Below, piece after piece: positions 32,760 to 40,767 of a DNA stretch of 54,685 bases. This DNA is from Paracoccaceae bacterium (GTDB lineage: Bacteria > Pseudomonadota > Alphaproteobacteria > Rhodobacterales > Rhodobacteraceae): the NCBI GenBank assembly GCA_020832655.1, contig JAFIEF010000016.1:1-54685 (forward strand), written 5' to 3'. Numbering within the stretch: position 1 is the stretch's first letter; each line of letters opens with the position of its first letter. The notes below the pieces were generated by a model. That model searched no databases and had not been told where the DNA came from. It was given only the letters and a program-made list of their open reading frames with translations. A program made the position numbers and the translations under genes.

Positions 32760-33028
32760 GCGGCCTGACGGGCGATCAGCTTTTCAACCTCGGCGATGAT
32801 GCTGCCCACGGAAGAGATATCGATACCCGACATATCGGGCGTGTTGGCGTTGAACGGAATCGCAATGTCAAAGGCTTCCTCGATCCCGAAAATGCACTCG
32901 ACCAGACCCAGACTGTCCAGCCCCAGATCGGCCAGTGATTTGTCGGCCGTGACCTCGGACGGATCAACCAAGGCCTGTTCGGCGATGATTTCAATCACAC
33001 TTTGGCGGATTGCGTCACAGTTGTGCAT
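32756..33028 (-). CDS. Acyl carrier protein (specialised)
   Basis: The 90-residue, acidic helical protein has the phosphopantetheine serine S39 in GLDSLG and a typical four-helix layout. It diverges from housekeeping AcpP (which has DSLD) by GLDSLGLVECIFGIEEAFDI. It is coupled to the ketosynthase by a four-base overlap and is the first gene of the pair. It would carry the acyl chain extended by that enzyme. Confidence 0.92.
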   Translation of the reverse strand: MHNCDAIRQSVIEIIAEQALVDPSEVTADKSLADLGLDSLGLVECIFGIEEAFDIAIPFNANTPDMSGIDISSVGSIIAEVEKLIARQAA

Positions 33029-33287
33029 GGCGGCTCATCTCTCATAAGCAGGGGGCTGCCCCCCGGCCTTCACATCGCACCGGAATGTATCAGCTTCGTA
33101 ACAGAGGGCAACTCAAATCGCTGTTGATGCGCCACATCCGCGCCCGACAGAGCAAACCCGCGACGCGGGCCGCCGCACCGGCCTGCGATCTTTGTGCCAG
33201 TTGGGTGCCACGCCACAGCCGCGCGCAGCACGGTCATGCACGCGCCGTCCGCCCCAATCGCCAAGCTTCCACCTGAAATGATCTGCC

Positions 33288-34916
33288 CTAGCTGCGCAGC
33301 GCCCCGTTGACCGCCCCGGCCCGCATCAGCGCATCAAAGATGCGCGCATCGCGGCCATAGACATCATCGCGGAAGTTCAACTCGCCGCGCACATTGGTAA
33401 AGGCCGTGCGATAGACCAGATGAATCTGCACCGGCTCGTCCAGATAGACCCGTGTCTGCTGGCGCGTGTTCAGCACCGAATGATACAGCCCCTGCGGGTC
33501 ATCGGTCTGGCGCGAAAGCAACTCATAAGCCATGCCGCGCGGATCGCTGAGCCGCACACAGCCCGATGAATGCGTGCGCACTGTGGTGTTGAACAGATGG
33601 CGTTCAGGCGTGTCATGCAGATAGATTGCATAGGGGTTGGGGAACATGAATTTCACCTCGCCCAGCGCATTGCTCGGCCCCGGCGGCTGGCGCACATTGA
33701 AGGGGAAATTGGCCGGGGTGTAACGGCCGAAATTGATTGCGCTGCGCGGCACCACCCGCCCCTGTGCATCGACAATTTCCAGATGCCGCGCGCCGCCAGA
33801 GGCCAGCGCCCCCCAATAGGAGCGCGCCAGAATAGAGCGCGGCAGCGTCCAGTCGGGGTTGATTTCCAGATAGGTCATGCGGTGCGAAAACTCGGGCGTC
33901 TGCCGGTCATTGGGCTGCGCACCGACAATGGCGTTGGTCTCGAACGTCACCTGATCATGATCGATGATCTTCGCCGTAAAATCGACCATGTTGACCCAGA
34001 CATGACGGTCCTCGCGCGGGATGTTCAGCCAGCGTTCACGCTCCATCGCGACGATGACCGATTTCAGCCGTTCTTCGGGGGCGACATTCATCGCGCGGAT
34101 CGTGGCCGGGCCGGCAATCCCGTCCCCTTCGATGCCGTGATTGATCTGGAAATCCAGCACCGCCTGCTGCAAGGCCGCGTCGTAGCTGGCGGATGCAGAG
34201 CGTTCCAGATACCCCATCGCGATCAGACGGTTGCGCAGCGCGATGACGGCATTGCCCGAAGTGCCGGGCGAAAAGCGGGTTTCAGGCACACGTGCGCCCC
34301 AGCCCCCGGCGGCGATGACCTGTTCAAGCTGCTGGCGGGCGCGGAACAGCCGCGCATATTCCGGCGAAGACGGCGCCAGATTGCGGATGAAGGCGGCGGG
34401 CGGGCTTGCAGCAAATTCGGTCAGCAAGACTTCCGGGTCGGGACGGGGAAGCTGGCGCACGATGTTGCGGTCCACGCGCTGCGGGTCCACCACACCGCTG
34501 GTCAGATCCGACGCGAATTTCAGGAATGTCTCGGTGATGCGGGCCTCGACCATGCCGCGATCACGCTCGCTGCGGATCCGGGCCACGGCCTCCAGCAAGC
34601 CGTCGATATCATAGCGCGCGACTGGCAAACCATGATCCGCGGCGCGCGACAGCGCGGTGATGAACGCAGTGCGGCGCTCTGCATGATCTTCGCCTGTCCA
34701 GAGCGGGGCGTAGTCATGTGCGCGGTAAAACGCCGAGATGCCCTCATTCGCCGATGCTCCTTCGGCCAGCGCCTGTCGGAAAGCGGGGAATTGCTGCGCA
34801 TCGGCGGGAAGCGGTGCCAGCAGATGGGACGTGCTGACCAGTGCGGCAAGAGCCAGCCCGACAGCGGTTTTGCGCGTGGCCGCGCCCCATGACAACACAC
34901 TCGTTCTTTGCACCAT
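33288..34916 (-). CDS. L,D-transpeptidase, YcbB-like
   Basis: This 542-residue secreted enzyme has a hydrophobic signal segment (about residues 17-40, ending ADA), a scaffold domain, a peptidoglycan-binding_1 domain (about 217-280) and a YkuD catalytic domain (about 303-475). Conserved residues are H434, H449 and Cys453 (HSSGCVRLSDP). It makes 3-3 peptide cross-links in peptidoglycan or attaches proteins. The start at 34916 follows GGGGGG by five bases. The next gene on the other side is a DUF882 peptidase-like protein, giving a divergent pair of wall enzymes. Confidence 0.92.
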   Translation of the reverse strand: MVQRTSVLSWGAATRKTAVGLALAALVSTSHLLAPLPADAQQFPAFRQALAEGASANEGISAFYRAHDYAPLWTGEDHAERRTAFITALSRAADHGLPVARYDIDGLLEAVARIRSERDRGMVEARITETFLKFASDLTSGVVDPQRVDRNIVRQLPRPDPEVLLTEFAASPPAAFIRNLAPSSPEYARLFRARQQLEQVIAAGGWGARVPETRFSPGTSGNAVIALRNRLIAMGYLERSASASYDAALQQAVLDFQINHGIEGDGIAGPATIRAMNVAPEERLKSVIVAMERERWLNIPREDRHVWVNMVDFTAKIIDHDQVTFETNAIVGAQPNDRQTPEFSHRMTYLEINPDWTLPRSILARSYWGALASGGARHLEIVDAQGRVVPRSAINFGRYTPANFPFNVRQPPGPSNALGEVKFMFPNPYAIYLHDTPERHLFNTTVRTHSSGCVRLSDPRGMAYELLSRQTDDPQGLYHSVLNTRQQTRVYLDEPVQIHLVYRTAFTNVRGELNFRDDVYGRDARIFDALMRAGAVNGALRS

Positions 34917-35348
34917 ATCTGCCCCCCAGCAATGACTGCGCGCTTGAATACAAGGTCTCAAATAGGCAATTTATCGCCGATCACGTCCACTCACAACCCC
35001 GCGAGGTCCGGCCGCGTTGCAGCAGAACGACAGCTTAGGGATGTCTTTATCCCTTCAGGGCATAGTTCCTGCGATGACACAGACTGTTCTTGCCCCCCGG
35101 CGCATGACATCAGGGTTCCGTTTGCAGATACCAGTTTGGCAAAATTCCGCCGAGCAAACCATCGGGCAGGATTTTTCACATCGCCGGGGGTTGGGCGGGA
35201 TCACAGAGTATGTCAATACTGTTTCACACAACAGCGTAGCACTGTGGCGAAAGCGATACGCCCCGACAGGCGGAATCGGCCGATGCCATCAGGGCGAGCA
35301 AGGCGACCGAACCAAGCTGCGCAACAGGAAATAGGGACGAACGCAACG
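34917..35348. other. Divergent intergenic region of the cell-wall gene pair
   Basis: This 432-base stretch carries no convincing gene. It must hold the promoters of the L,D-transpeptidase (leftward) and DUF882 gene (rightward), but I found no good -35/-10 pair. The only structure noted is the small dyad AGTAT-GTCA-ATACT (35207-35220), about 130 bases before the DUF882 start. Confidence 0.4.
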
Positions 35349-35918
35349 ATGTCTACCACAACGCCATCCGGGCTGACCCGGCGCGCAATCTTGGGTGCAT
35401 TCGCGGCAACAGCAGTTTCGGCAGCACCGTTCTTTCCAGGGGTTACGGCCTATGCCCGCGGATCAGGCGATATTCGCAGCCTGAACTTCTATTCTGGCCG
35501 AACCGGCGAACGGATGAATGTCGTCTACTGGATCGACGGAAAATACGTTCCTGAATCACTGGCCGAGATCAACCATTTCTTCCGCGACTGGCGCAACAAC
35601 GCCGTGCATGACATCGACACCCGCACAGTTGACTTTCTGGCCGCGACGCACCGCCTGCTGCGCGTGAACGAACCTTACATGCTGCTCTCTGGCTACCGCT
35701 CTCCGCAGACCAATGCGATGCTGCGCGCGCGCTCGCGCAATGTCGCGCAGAATTCGCTGCATCTTCGCGGTCAGGCTGCGGATGTGCGTCTGCAATCACG
35801 CAGCGTCAGCGAAATCGCCCGCGCGGCGATTGCCTTCAATGCGGGCGGGGTGGGCCGCTACAGCCGGTCGGATTTCGTGCATCTGGATTGCGGCGCAAAC
35901 CGCAGCTGGGGAAGGTAA
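35349..35918 (+). CDS. DUF882 / M15-type peptidoglycan peptidase, Tat-exported
   Basis: The 189-residue protein starts with a Tat-type signal (R11-R12, LTRRAIL, hydrophobic to about residue 36). A domain of the DUF882/peptidase M15 (YcbK/MepK) family follows, with zinc ligands H138 (SLHLRG), D145 (AADVR) and H178 (FVHLD). Relatives cut 3-3 cross-links, the very bonds made by L,D-transpeptidases. This fits its divergent neighbour. Tat export would mean folding with zinc in the cytoplasm. The start codon has only a distant GGGA upstream. Confidence 0.87.
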   Translation: MSTTTPSGLTRRAILGAFAATAVSAAPFFPGVTAYARGSGDIRSLNFYSGRTGERMNVVYWIDGKYVPESLAEINHFFRDWRNNAVHDIDTRTVDFLAATHRLLRVNEPYMLLSGYRSPQTNAMLRARSRNVAQNSLHLRGQAADVRLQSRSVSEIARAAIAFNAGGVGRYSRSDFVHLDCGANRSWGR

Positions 35919-36183
35919 GCGGCGGCACCGGTTAAAAGGGGGTGCGCTGTGCTCTCTTTGGCGGATACCAGGTTCCCGCCGACGCGCGTTGCACCCAAAT
36001 ACCACGGATCGGCCACAATACTGCCTTAACCATTGCGCAAGCATTACCCTGCATGCTTTCCCAGTTGTGATGTCACATCCGCGCGCAGAATGTGTAATGT
36101 CACGCCGCTGCCCTGACATAACAAACCAAAGCAGGGGCCGCGAATGGGAGGCAGCAGCGTAATGGTTTTCTGGGCAGTCAGGC

Positions 36184-36837
36184 ATGTTAAGCTTTGAGAA
36201 TGTCAGCAAGTCCTTCTGGACCGGGTCGCAGCGCAAGGTCATCCTTGAAGGCGCCAGCTTCGCCGTAGAGCCTGGAATGCGTCTGGGAATTCTGGCCCAG
36301 AACGGCACCGGCAAGACGACCATCATCAACATGATGGCCGGACTGGAAAAGCCTGATCACGGCAAGATAATCCGAAGCTGCACCGTGTCTTTTCCGCTTG
36401 GCTTCATGGGCGGGCTGGTCACAAAGCACAGCGCGACCGAAAACATCCGCTATCTTGCGACGCTCTACAGTCTTGATCCCGATCATGTCGAAGCCTTCTG
36501 CCGCTGGATGTGCGACATCGGCGAGTATTTCGACATGCCGCTGGGCACCTACAGTTCGGGCATGCGCGCGCGCCTGTCGCTGGCGCTGATGCTGGCGATG
36601 AATTTCGACATCTATCTGATTGATGAGGGGATGCCCTCGACATCGGATGTCGGCTTCAACCGACGCGCCGGGGCGGTGATGCGCGAGCGGTTTGAAAAGT
36701 CAGGGCTTGTTATCGTATCGCATCAGGCCGATATACTTGAACAGTTCTGCAATTCTGCAGCCGTGCTGCGGGACGGGAAGATATTCTTCTTTGACACGCT
36801 TGAGCAGGCGAAGGAACTCTATGACTACGCCGATTAA
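36184..36837 (+). CDS. kpsT: Polysaccharide export ABC ATPase (KpsT-like)
   Basis: This 217-residue ATPase is of the capsule/O-antigen exporter type. It has a P-loop AQNGTGKTT (residues 38-46, Ala in place of the first Gly), a signature YSSGMRARLSLAL and Walker B IYLIDEGMPS. It would drive export of a lipid-linked polysaccharide through a KpsM-type permease. No kpsM lies next to it; the DUF882 gene is upstream and kpsE overlaps by 17 bases downstream. The ribosome site is poor. The ATPase could team with a permease encoded elsewhere. Confidence 0.88.
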   Translation: MLSFENVSKSFWTGSQRKVILEGASFAVEPGMRLGILAQNGTGKTTIINMMAGLEKPDHGKIIRSCTVSFPLGFMGGLVTKHSATENIRYLATLYSLDPDHVEAFCRWMCDIGEYFDMPLGTYSSGMRARLSLALMLAMNFDIYLIDEGMPSTSDVGFNRRAGAVMRERFEKSGLVIVSHQADILEQFCNSAAVLRDGKIFFFDTLEQAKELYDYAD

Positions 36838-38668
36838 ATCACAGCGTTTCAGGCTGCGCCGCACACGGCCTCGGGCTGCCGGGCAACCGGCGCGCTTCGT
36901 GAATCTGGAACCACGGCCAGATGAGCTGGTCGATGAAGACCACGACGACATGGTCGAAGCTGTTGGCGCGCCTGAAAGCGCCCCTGTGGTGGTCAAGGCG
37001 CGCAAGACCGCAAAGCCCCAGCCCGCGCAACCCCGGCGCGGCGCGGCCAAGAAGGAACATCCTTCCAAACCTGCCGGGGGTGGCGCCGAAACAGCGGATG
37101 CGCCGGATCACCCCGATACAGTGACCGAAGCGCGTGACACGCCGCCGTCAGCAGAGCCGCCGGACGATAGCGACGCCGCGCATATGGCAGATCTGGAAGG
37201 ATCGGCCAATACTGCCAAGGAACTCGACGCCATCCGCGCAGAGGGGCTGACCGCGCGGCAGCTGCGCATGGCGATGCGGGTCGCCAAGAAGAACGGCATC
37301 CGCGCCAGCTCTGGCTTCGAGGCGGTGCTGATGCTGCGCAAACGCGGCATAGACCCTTTTGCACGCAACACCTTGCTGGAACTGGCCACGGACAAATCGC
37401 CCGCGCCGTCGCGCGATCTGGCCCTGCGCAAGGACACCACGCCCGCCACCCGCGGCGATGACGACCCGCTGGATGCCGCGCAGGCGCGAATGAACAAGAT
37501 TGCCGCGCAGCGCGAACGCGAATTGGCGAAAGTGCGGCGCGATATCGCCCGGCGCCGGCGCAAAAGGCTGATGCTGCTGGGCGCGCGGCTGCTTGCCTTC
37601 GTGACCCTGCCGACATTCATCGTGACATGGTATTTCTACATGATAGCGACGCCCATGTACGCCACGGTCACGGAATTCGTGGTCCAGCAAGCTGACAGCC
37701 AAAGCGGCATGGGCGCGCTTTCGGGGATGCTGCCCTCGGCGGGCGGGATGGGCATGGGGGGCCAGAACGAGGCGACCTCGGTGCAAAGCTTTCTGCAATC
37801 GCGCGGGGCAATGCTGCGGCTGGATGAGGAAGAAGGCTTCAAAGAGCATTTCCGCGCCCCTGAAATCGACATCCTGCGCAGGCTTGATGACGATGCGACA
37901 ACCGAAGCCACCTACAAGCTGTATCAGCGCCAGGTCCAGATCGGCTATGACCCGACCGAGGGTGTGATCCGCATGGAGGTGATCGCCGCCTCGCCCGAAG
38001 ACAGCGAACGCTTTGCGCGTGCACTGTTGCGCTATGCCGAAGAACATGTCGACATGATGACCCAGCGCCTGCGCGACAGCCAGATGCACGAAGCCCGCCA
38101 AAGCCTTGAGGAAGCACAGGAAAAACTGGTCGAGGCACGGCAGGCCGCTGTCGCGTTGCAGGAACAGTCCGCCGTCATCTCTGGCGAGGTGGAGCTGTCG
38201 CTGCTGTCGCAGCGCCTGTCCGCGCTGGAGGCCGAACTGTCGGATACGCGGCTGAGCCTTCAGGCGCTGCGCGCCAACCCCCGCCCCAATCAGGCCCGCG
38301 TCCGCCCGCTGGAATTGCGCGAACAGGCGCTTCAGGATGAAATCTCGATGCTGCGTGCCGGCATGACGCAGGGCAATGGCGAGGGCGCATCGCTGGCGCG
38401 TATCCAGAGCCAGCTGATCATGGCAGAGGCCGAAGTCCAGACCCGAGAGATGATGCGCGCCCAGGCGATGCAGCAGCTTGAAAGCGCACGGCTCGAAGTC
38501 AGCCGCCAGGTGCGCTATCTGGCGATGTCGGTCGAACCCATCGCGCCCGATGAACCCAGCTATCCGCGCAAGCTTGAAAACTCGATCGTCGCCTTCCTGA
38601 TCTTTCTGGGGATATATATGCTGATGACGATGACGGCATCAGTGCTGCGCGAGCAGATTTCCGGGTAA
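36821..38668 (+). CDS. kpsE: Capsule export inner-membrane protein (KpsE-like), long N-terminus
   Basis: The 615-residue protein has two membrane segments (about 247-272 and 587-609) enclosing a periplasmic coiled-coil region (about 400-570, rich in EAQEKLVEARQAAV-type heptads), the polysaccharide co-polymerase plan of KpsE/WcbD. AAGGA precedes the ATG by five bases. The 245-residue cytoplasmic N-terminus is unusually long, Pro/Lys/Glu-rich and mostly disordered. It has one folded-looking part (about 135-195) including LTARQLRMAMRVAKKNGIRASS. Such an extension might bind the ATPase or a regulator. It links the inner-membrane exporter to an outer-membrane KpsD. Confidence 0.85.
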   Translation: MTTPIKSQRFRLRRTRPRAAGQPARFVNLEPRPDELVDEDHDDMVEAVGAPESAPVVVKARKTAKPQPAQPRRGAAKKEHPSKPAGGGAETADAPDHPDTVTEARDTPPSAEPPDDSDAAHMADLEGSANTAKELDAIRAEGLTARQLRMAMRVAKKNGIRASSGFEAVLMLRKRGIDPFARNTLLELATDKSPAPSRDLALRKDTTPATRGDDDPLDAAQARMNKIAAQRERELAKVRRDIARRRRKRLMLLGARLLAFVTLPTFIVTWYFYMIATPMYATVTEFVVQQADSQSGMGALSGMLPSAGGMGMGGQNEATSVQSFLQSRGAMLRLDEEEGFKEHFRAPEIDILRRLDDDATTEATYKLYQRQVQIGYDPTEGVIRMEVIAASPEDSERFARALLRYAEEHVDMMTQRLRDSQMHEARQSLEEAQEKLVEARQAAVALQEQSAVISGEVELSLLSQRLSALEAELSDTRLSLQALRANPRPNQARVRPLELREQALQDEISMLRAGMTQGNGEGASLARIQSQLIMAEAEVQTREMMRAQAMQQLESARLEVSRQVRYLAMSVEPIAPDEPSYPRKLENSIVAFLIFLGIYMLMTMTASVLREQISG

Positions 38669-38680
38669 GACACGAATGAA

Positions 38681-38709
38681 CCGCCGACAGCCGGTTGGAC
38701 TGTCGGCGG
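38681..38709 (+). terminator. Hairpin after kpsE
   Basis: A perfect 10-pair stem (CCGCCGACAG with CTGTCGGCGG) and nine-base loop lie 12 bases after the kpsE stop. No T run follows, so it may end transcription with Rho or protect the 3' end. Confidence 0.55.
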
Positions 38710-39100
38710 CGTGGTCGTCCGCGCTGGGCAACAGTCGGCCATGACCGCTTCGGCTGCCGCGCGGATGTGTCCTCGTCTCTTCCGGCCTGGTAGAGTTGCC
38801 CCTGATCAGCTTGCGCCAGATGAAACCTTCATCCGCGCCCCGACTTCATCTTGCGCCAAATACTCTCACCGAAGGTAGCGGGCCGGAAGGCCCGCTTCCC
38901 CGCGCAGACAGGGCCACGGCGCTGCAACCAGCGCCCTGCCAAAGCCGCAATGCAGCCAACTGCTTGGCATGGTCGAGAGTCACCATAGCAACCACCGCAA
39001 GGAAGACGCCGGCTTCGGTGATGTCGGTGACGGGCGGCATGTGCAAGGTCATCGCGATGGCTGTTGCACCCCGGCATGTCGTTGCATTCCGGTCGGTCGC
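38710..39100. other. Intergenic region with repeats between kpsE and cdsA
   Basis: No convincing gene is visible. There are two direct copies of CTTGCGCCARAT (38810-38821 and 38850-38861). An eight-pair hairpin AGCGGGCC-GGAA-GGCCCGCT lies at 38877-38896. The second copy, read as GAGTATTTGGCGCAAGATGAAG on the reverse strand, recalls a short sequence I believe is scattered between genes in Rhodobacteraceae. A 68-codon leftward frame (38846-39052) has no recognisable features. Confidence 0.35.
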
Positions 39101-40048
39101 TCAGCCGCCCCACCACAGCCGCGTCAGGTGGAAAAACACCGGCGCTGCGAAGATGGTGCTGTCAAGCTGGTTCAGGAACCCGCCCTGGCCGGGGATCAGA
39201 TGCGACCAGTCCCTGACCCCTTTTTCGCGCCTGATCGCGGTCAGCACCAATGTCCCGCATTGCCCGATGGCAGCGGCAATCACCGCCATCACGGCCGCGC
39301 CCGCAAAGCCGAAGGGCGTCAACCAGGACAGCACCGCCCCCAGAAGCGCAGCCGCCCCCAGCCCTGCCCCCGCGCCTTCCCATGTCTTGGGCGACAGTGC
39401 CCCGACAATACGCCGCTGGCCCCAAAAGCGGCCGACAAAGTAATCCACAAGATCGGCCGATTGCACGACGATGATCAGGAAGGCAATCAGCAATACGCCT
39501 GCACGCGCGCTGTCCTGACCCAGCCAGATCAGCGCCGGAATATGGCTCAGGCAGAAGGCGCAGATCATCAGCCCCCATTGCGTTTCCGACACCCGCGACA
39601 GAAAGCGCTGCGCATCGCCGCGGATTGCCGCCAGCACCGGCAACAGCAGAAATACATAGACCGGGATAAACACGGCAAAGGCGCGCTGCCAGTCCAGCGC
39701 AACAAACAGGAACTGCAAGGGCAGCACCAGATAGAACGCCGCCGCCAAGGCCCAGTGATCGGCAGGCGCATGGTCGGAATAGGTGTAGAATTCGCGCAGC
39801 GCCGCGAAACCTGCCACCGCAAACAGCAGCACCACGGCCCATCCCCCCAGCATCAGCGCGAAGGTGAACAGGATCACCATTGCCCACCAGCTATTGACCC
39901 GCGTCATGAAAAGATCAAGCGCCGGGGCCATCCGGTCCGACCGGCTGCGGGCGCGCAACAGCAGGCCCAGCACCGTCAGCCCCAGCAACACCGCCATCGC
40001 GCCCAGCGCCAGCAACATCAGATCAAGCCATGCCCCCCCACCCATCAT
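39101..40048 (-). CDS. cdsA: CdsA-like phosphatidate cytidylyltransferase family protein
   Basis: This 315-residue membrane protein has about eight helices and the CDP-DAG synthase C-terminal region (SPKTWEGAGAG, then REKGVRDWSHLIPGQGGFLNQLDS). The catalytic Asp of the REKGVRD part is kept, but the signature GHGG and DRLD appear as GQGG and NQLD. That suggests a paralogue with altered substrate rather than the housekeeping CdsA. It overlaps plsC by four bases and is the third gene of a comEC-plsC-cdsA chain. Start may be the ATG at 40048 or 40045. Confidence 0.85.
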   Translation of the reverse strand: MMGGGAWLDLMLLALGAMAVLLGLTVLGLLLRARSRSDRMAPALDLFMTRVNSWWAMVILFTFALMLGGWAVVLLFAVAGFAALREFYTYSDHAPADHWALAAAFYLVLPLQFLFVALDWQRAFAVFIPVYVFLLLPVLAAIRGDAQRFLSRVSETQWGLMICAFCLSHIPALIWLGQDSARAGVLLIAFLIIVVQSADLVDYFVGRFWGQRRIVGALSPKTWEGAGAGLGAAALLGAVLSWLTPFGFAGAAVMAVIAAAIGQCGTLVLTAIRREKGVRDWSHLIPGQGGFLNQLDSTIFAAPVFFHLTRLWWGG

Positions 40049-40767
40049 GCACCCCCTGTCGGGGTGCGCAGGGCTTCGGGGGCCAGCATCAGCAACTCTG
40101 CCGCTGCGCGGTCCAGAAACGCGCCACGATCCTCGCCCGCGCGCAGCGCCACCGGCGCGCCAAAGGCCACGGTGCACATCAGCGGCAGGGGGATGACCTC
40201 TCCCTTCGGCATGACTGCGTTGAGATTGGCAATCCAGCTTGGGATCAGTTCCACCTCTGGGCGTTCGCGCGCGATCCGGTAAAGCCCCGAACGGAAGCGC
40301 TGCAATGGCTCTGGCCCCTGATTGCGCAGCCCTTCGGGAAAGATGATCAGCGACCAGCCTTCATCCAGCGCCTTCAGGATTGCCACCATCGGGTCTTCGC
40401 TGCGGTGTTCGGGGCGGCGGTCAATCAGCACGGCGCGGAACACCTCTACCCCCGCAAAGCGGCGCAGCGGCGATTGCAGCCAGTAATCCGCCGCCGCAAC
40501 AGGGCGGGTCATGCGGCGGATATGCGCAGGCAGCACCGACCACAAAACCGGCATGTCGCCGTTCGAGACATGATTAGCGAAATAGACCCGCTGGCGCGGC
40601 ACCGGCTCTGCACCCTGCCAATCAGCGCGCACGGCGGTAATGCCGCGCGCAAACAGAACCAGCGCATTGCCGCAGATACGCGCCGCATTGCGGCGCAGAA
40701 AATTGGTGGGTGCATCCGACATCGCTATGTTATGGCGCGATGTCGGCGCCTGGGGAAGAGGCTTCAC
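40045..40767 (-). CDS. plsC: 1-acyl-glycerol-3-phosphate acyltransferase family (PlsC)
   Basis: The 240-residue protein has the acyltransferase motifs NHVSNGD (H-x4-D) and FPEG, with a hydrophobic helix before them. It should acylate a lysophosphatidic acid or related alcohol at the membrane. Two starts are possible: GTG at 40767, overlapping the comEC stop by four bases (GTGA), or ATG at 40722 (MSDAPTNF), which is 15 codons shorter. With the CdsA-like gene it forms a small lipid-synthesis unit. Confidence 0.87.
   Translation of the reverse strand: MKPLPQAPTSRHNIAMSDAPTNFLRRNAARICGNALVLFARGITAVRADWQGAEPVPRQRVYFANHVSNGDMPVLWSVLPAHIRRMTRPVAAADYWLQSPLRRFAGVEVFRAVLIDRRPEHRSEDPMVAILKALDEGWSLIIFPEGLRNQGPEPLQRFRSGLYRIARERPEVELIPSWIANLNAVMPKGEVIPLPLMCTVAFGAPVALRAGEDRGAFLDRAAAELLMLAPEALRTPTGGA

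Noticed and set aside
31548-33028. Nodulation genes nodE/nodF (with cysD/cysNC as nodP/nodQ)
   Set aside because: No nodABC, nodH or nod box is present, and cysD-cysNC is the normal sulfate-activation pair of this group.
36821-38668. Chain-length regulator Wzz for O-antigen
   Set aside because: The KpsT-type ATPase overlapping it and the size with long coiled coil fit the KpsE/WcbD export type better.
38846-39052. 68-codon leftward frame in the kpsE-cdsA gap
   Set aside because: No ribosome site, no recognisable features, and it spans the repeat and hairpin region. It remains a weak possibility only.
38969-40282. 437-codon rightward frame over cdsA and plsC
   Set aside because: The leftward genes have clear membrane helices and motifs and overlap each other by four bases; the rightward frame has none.
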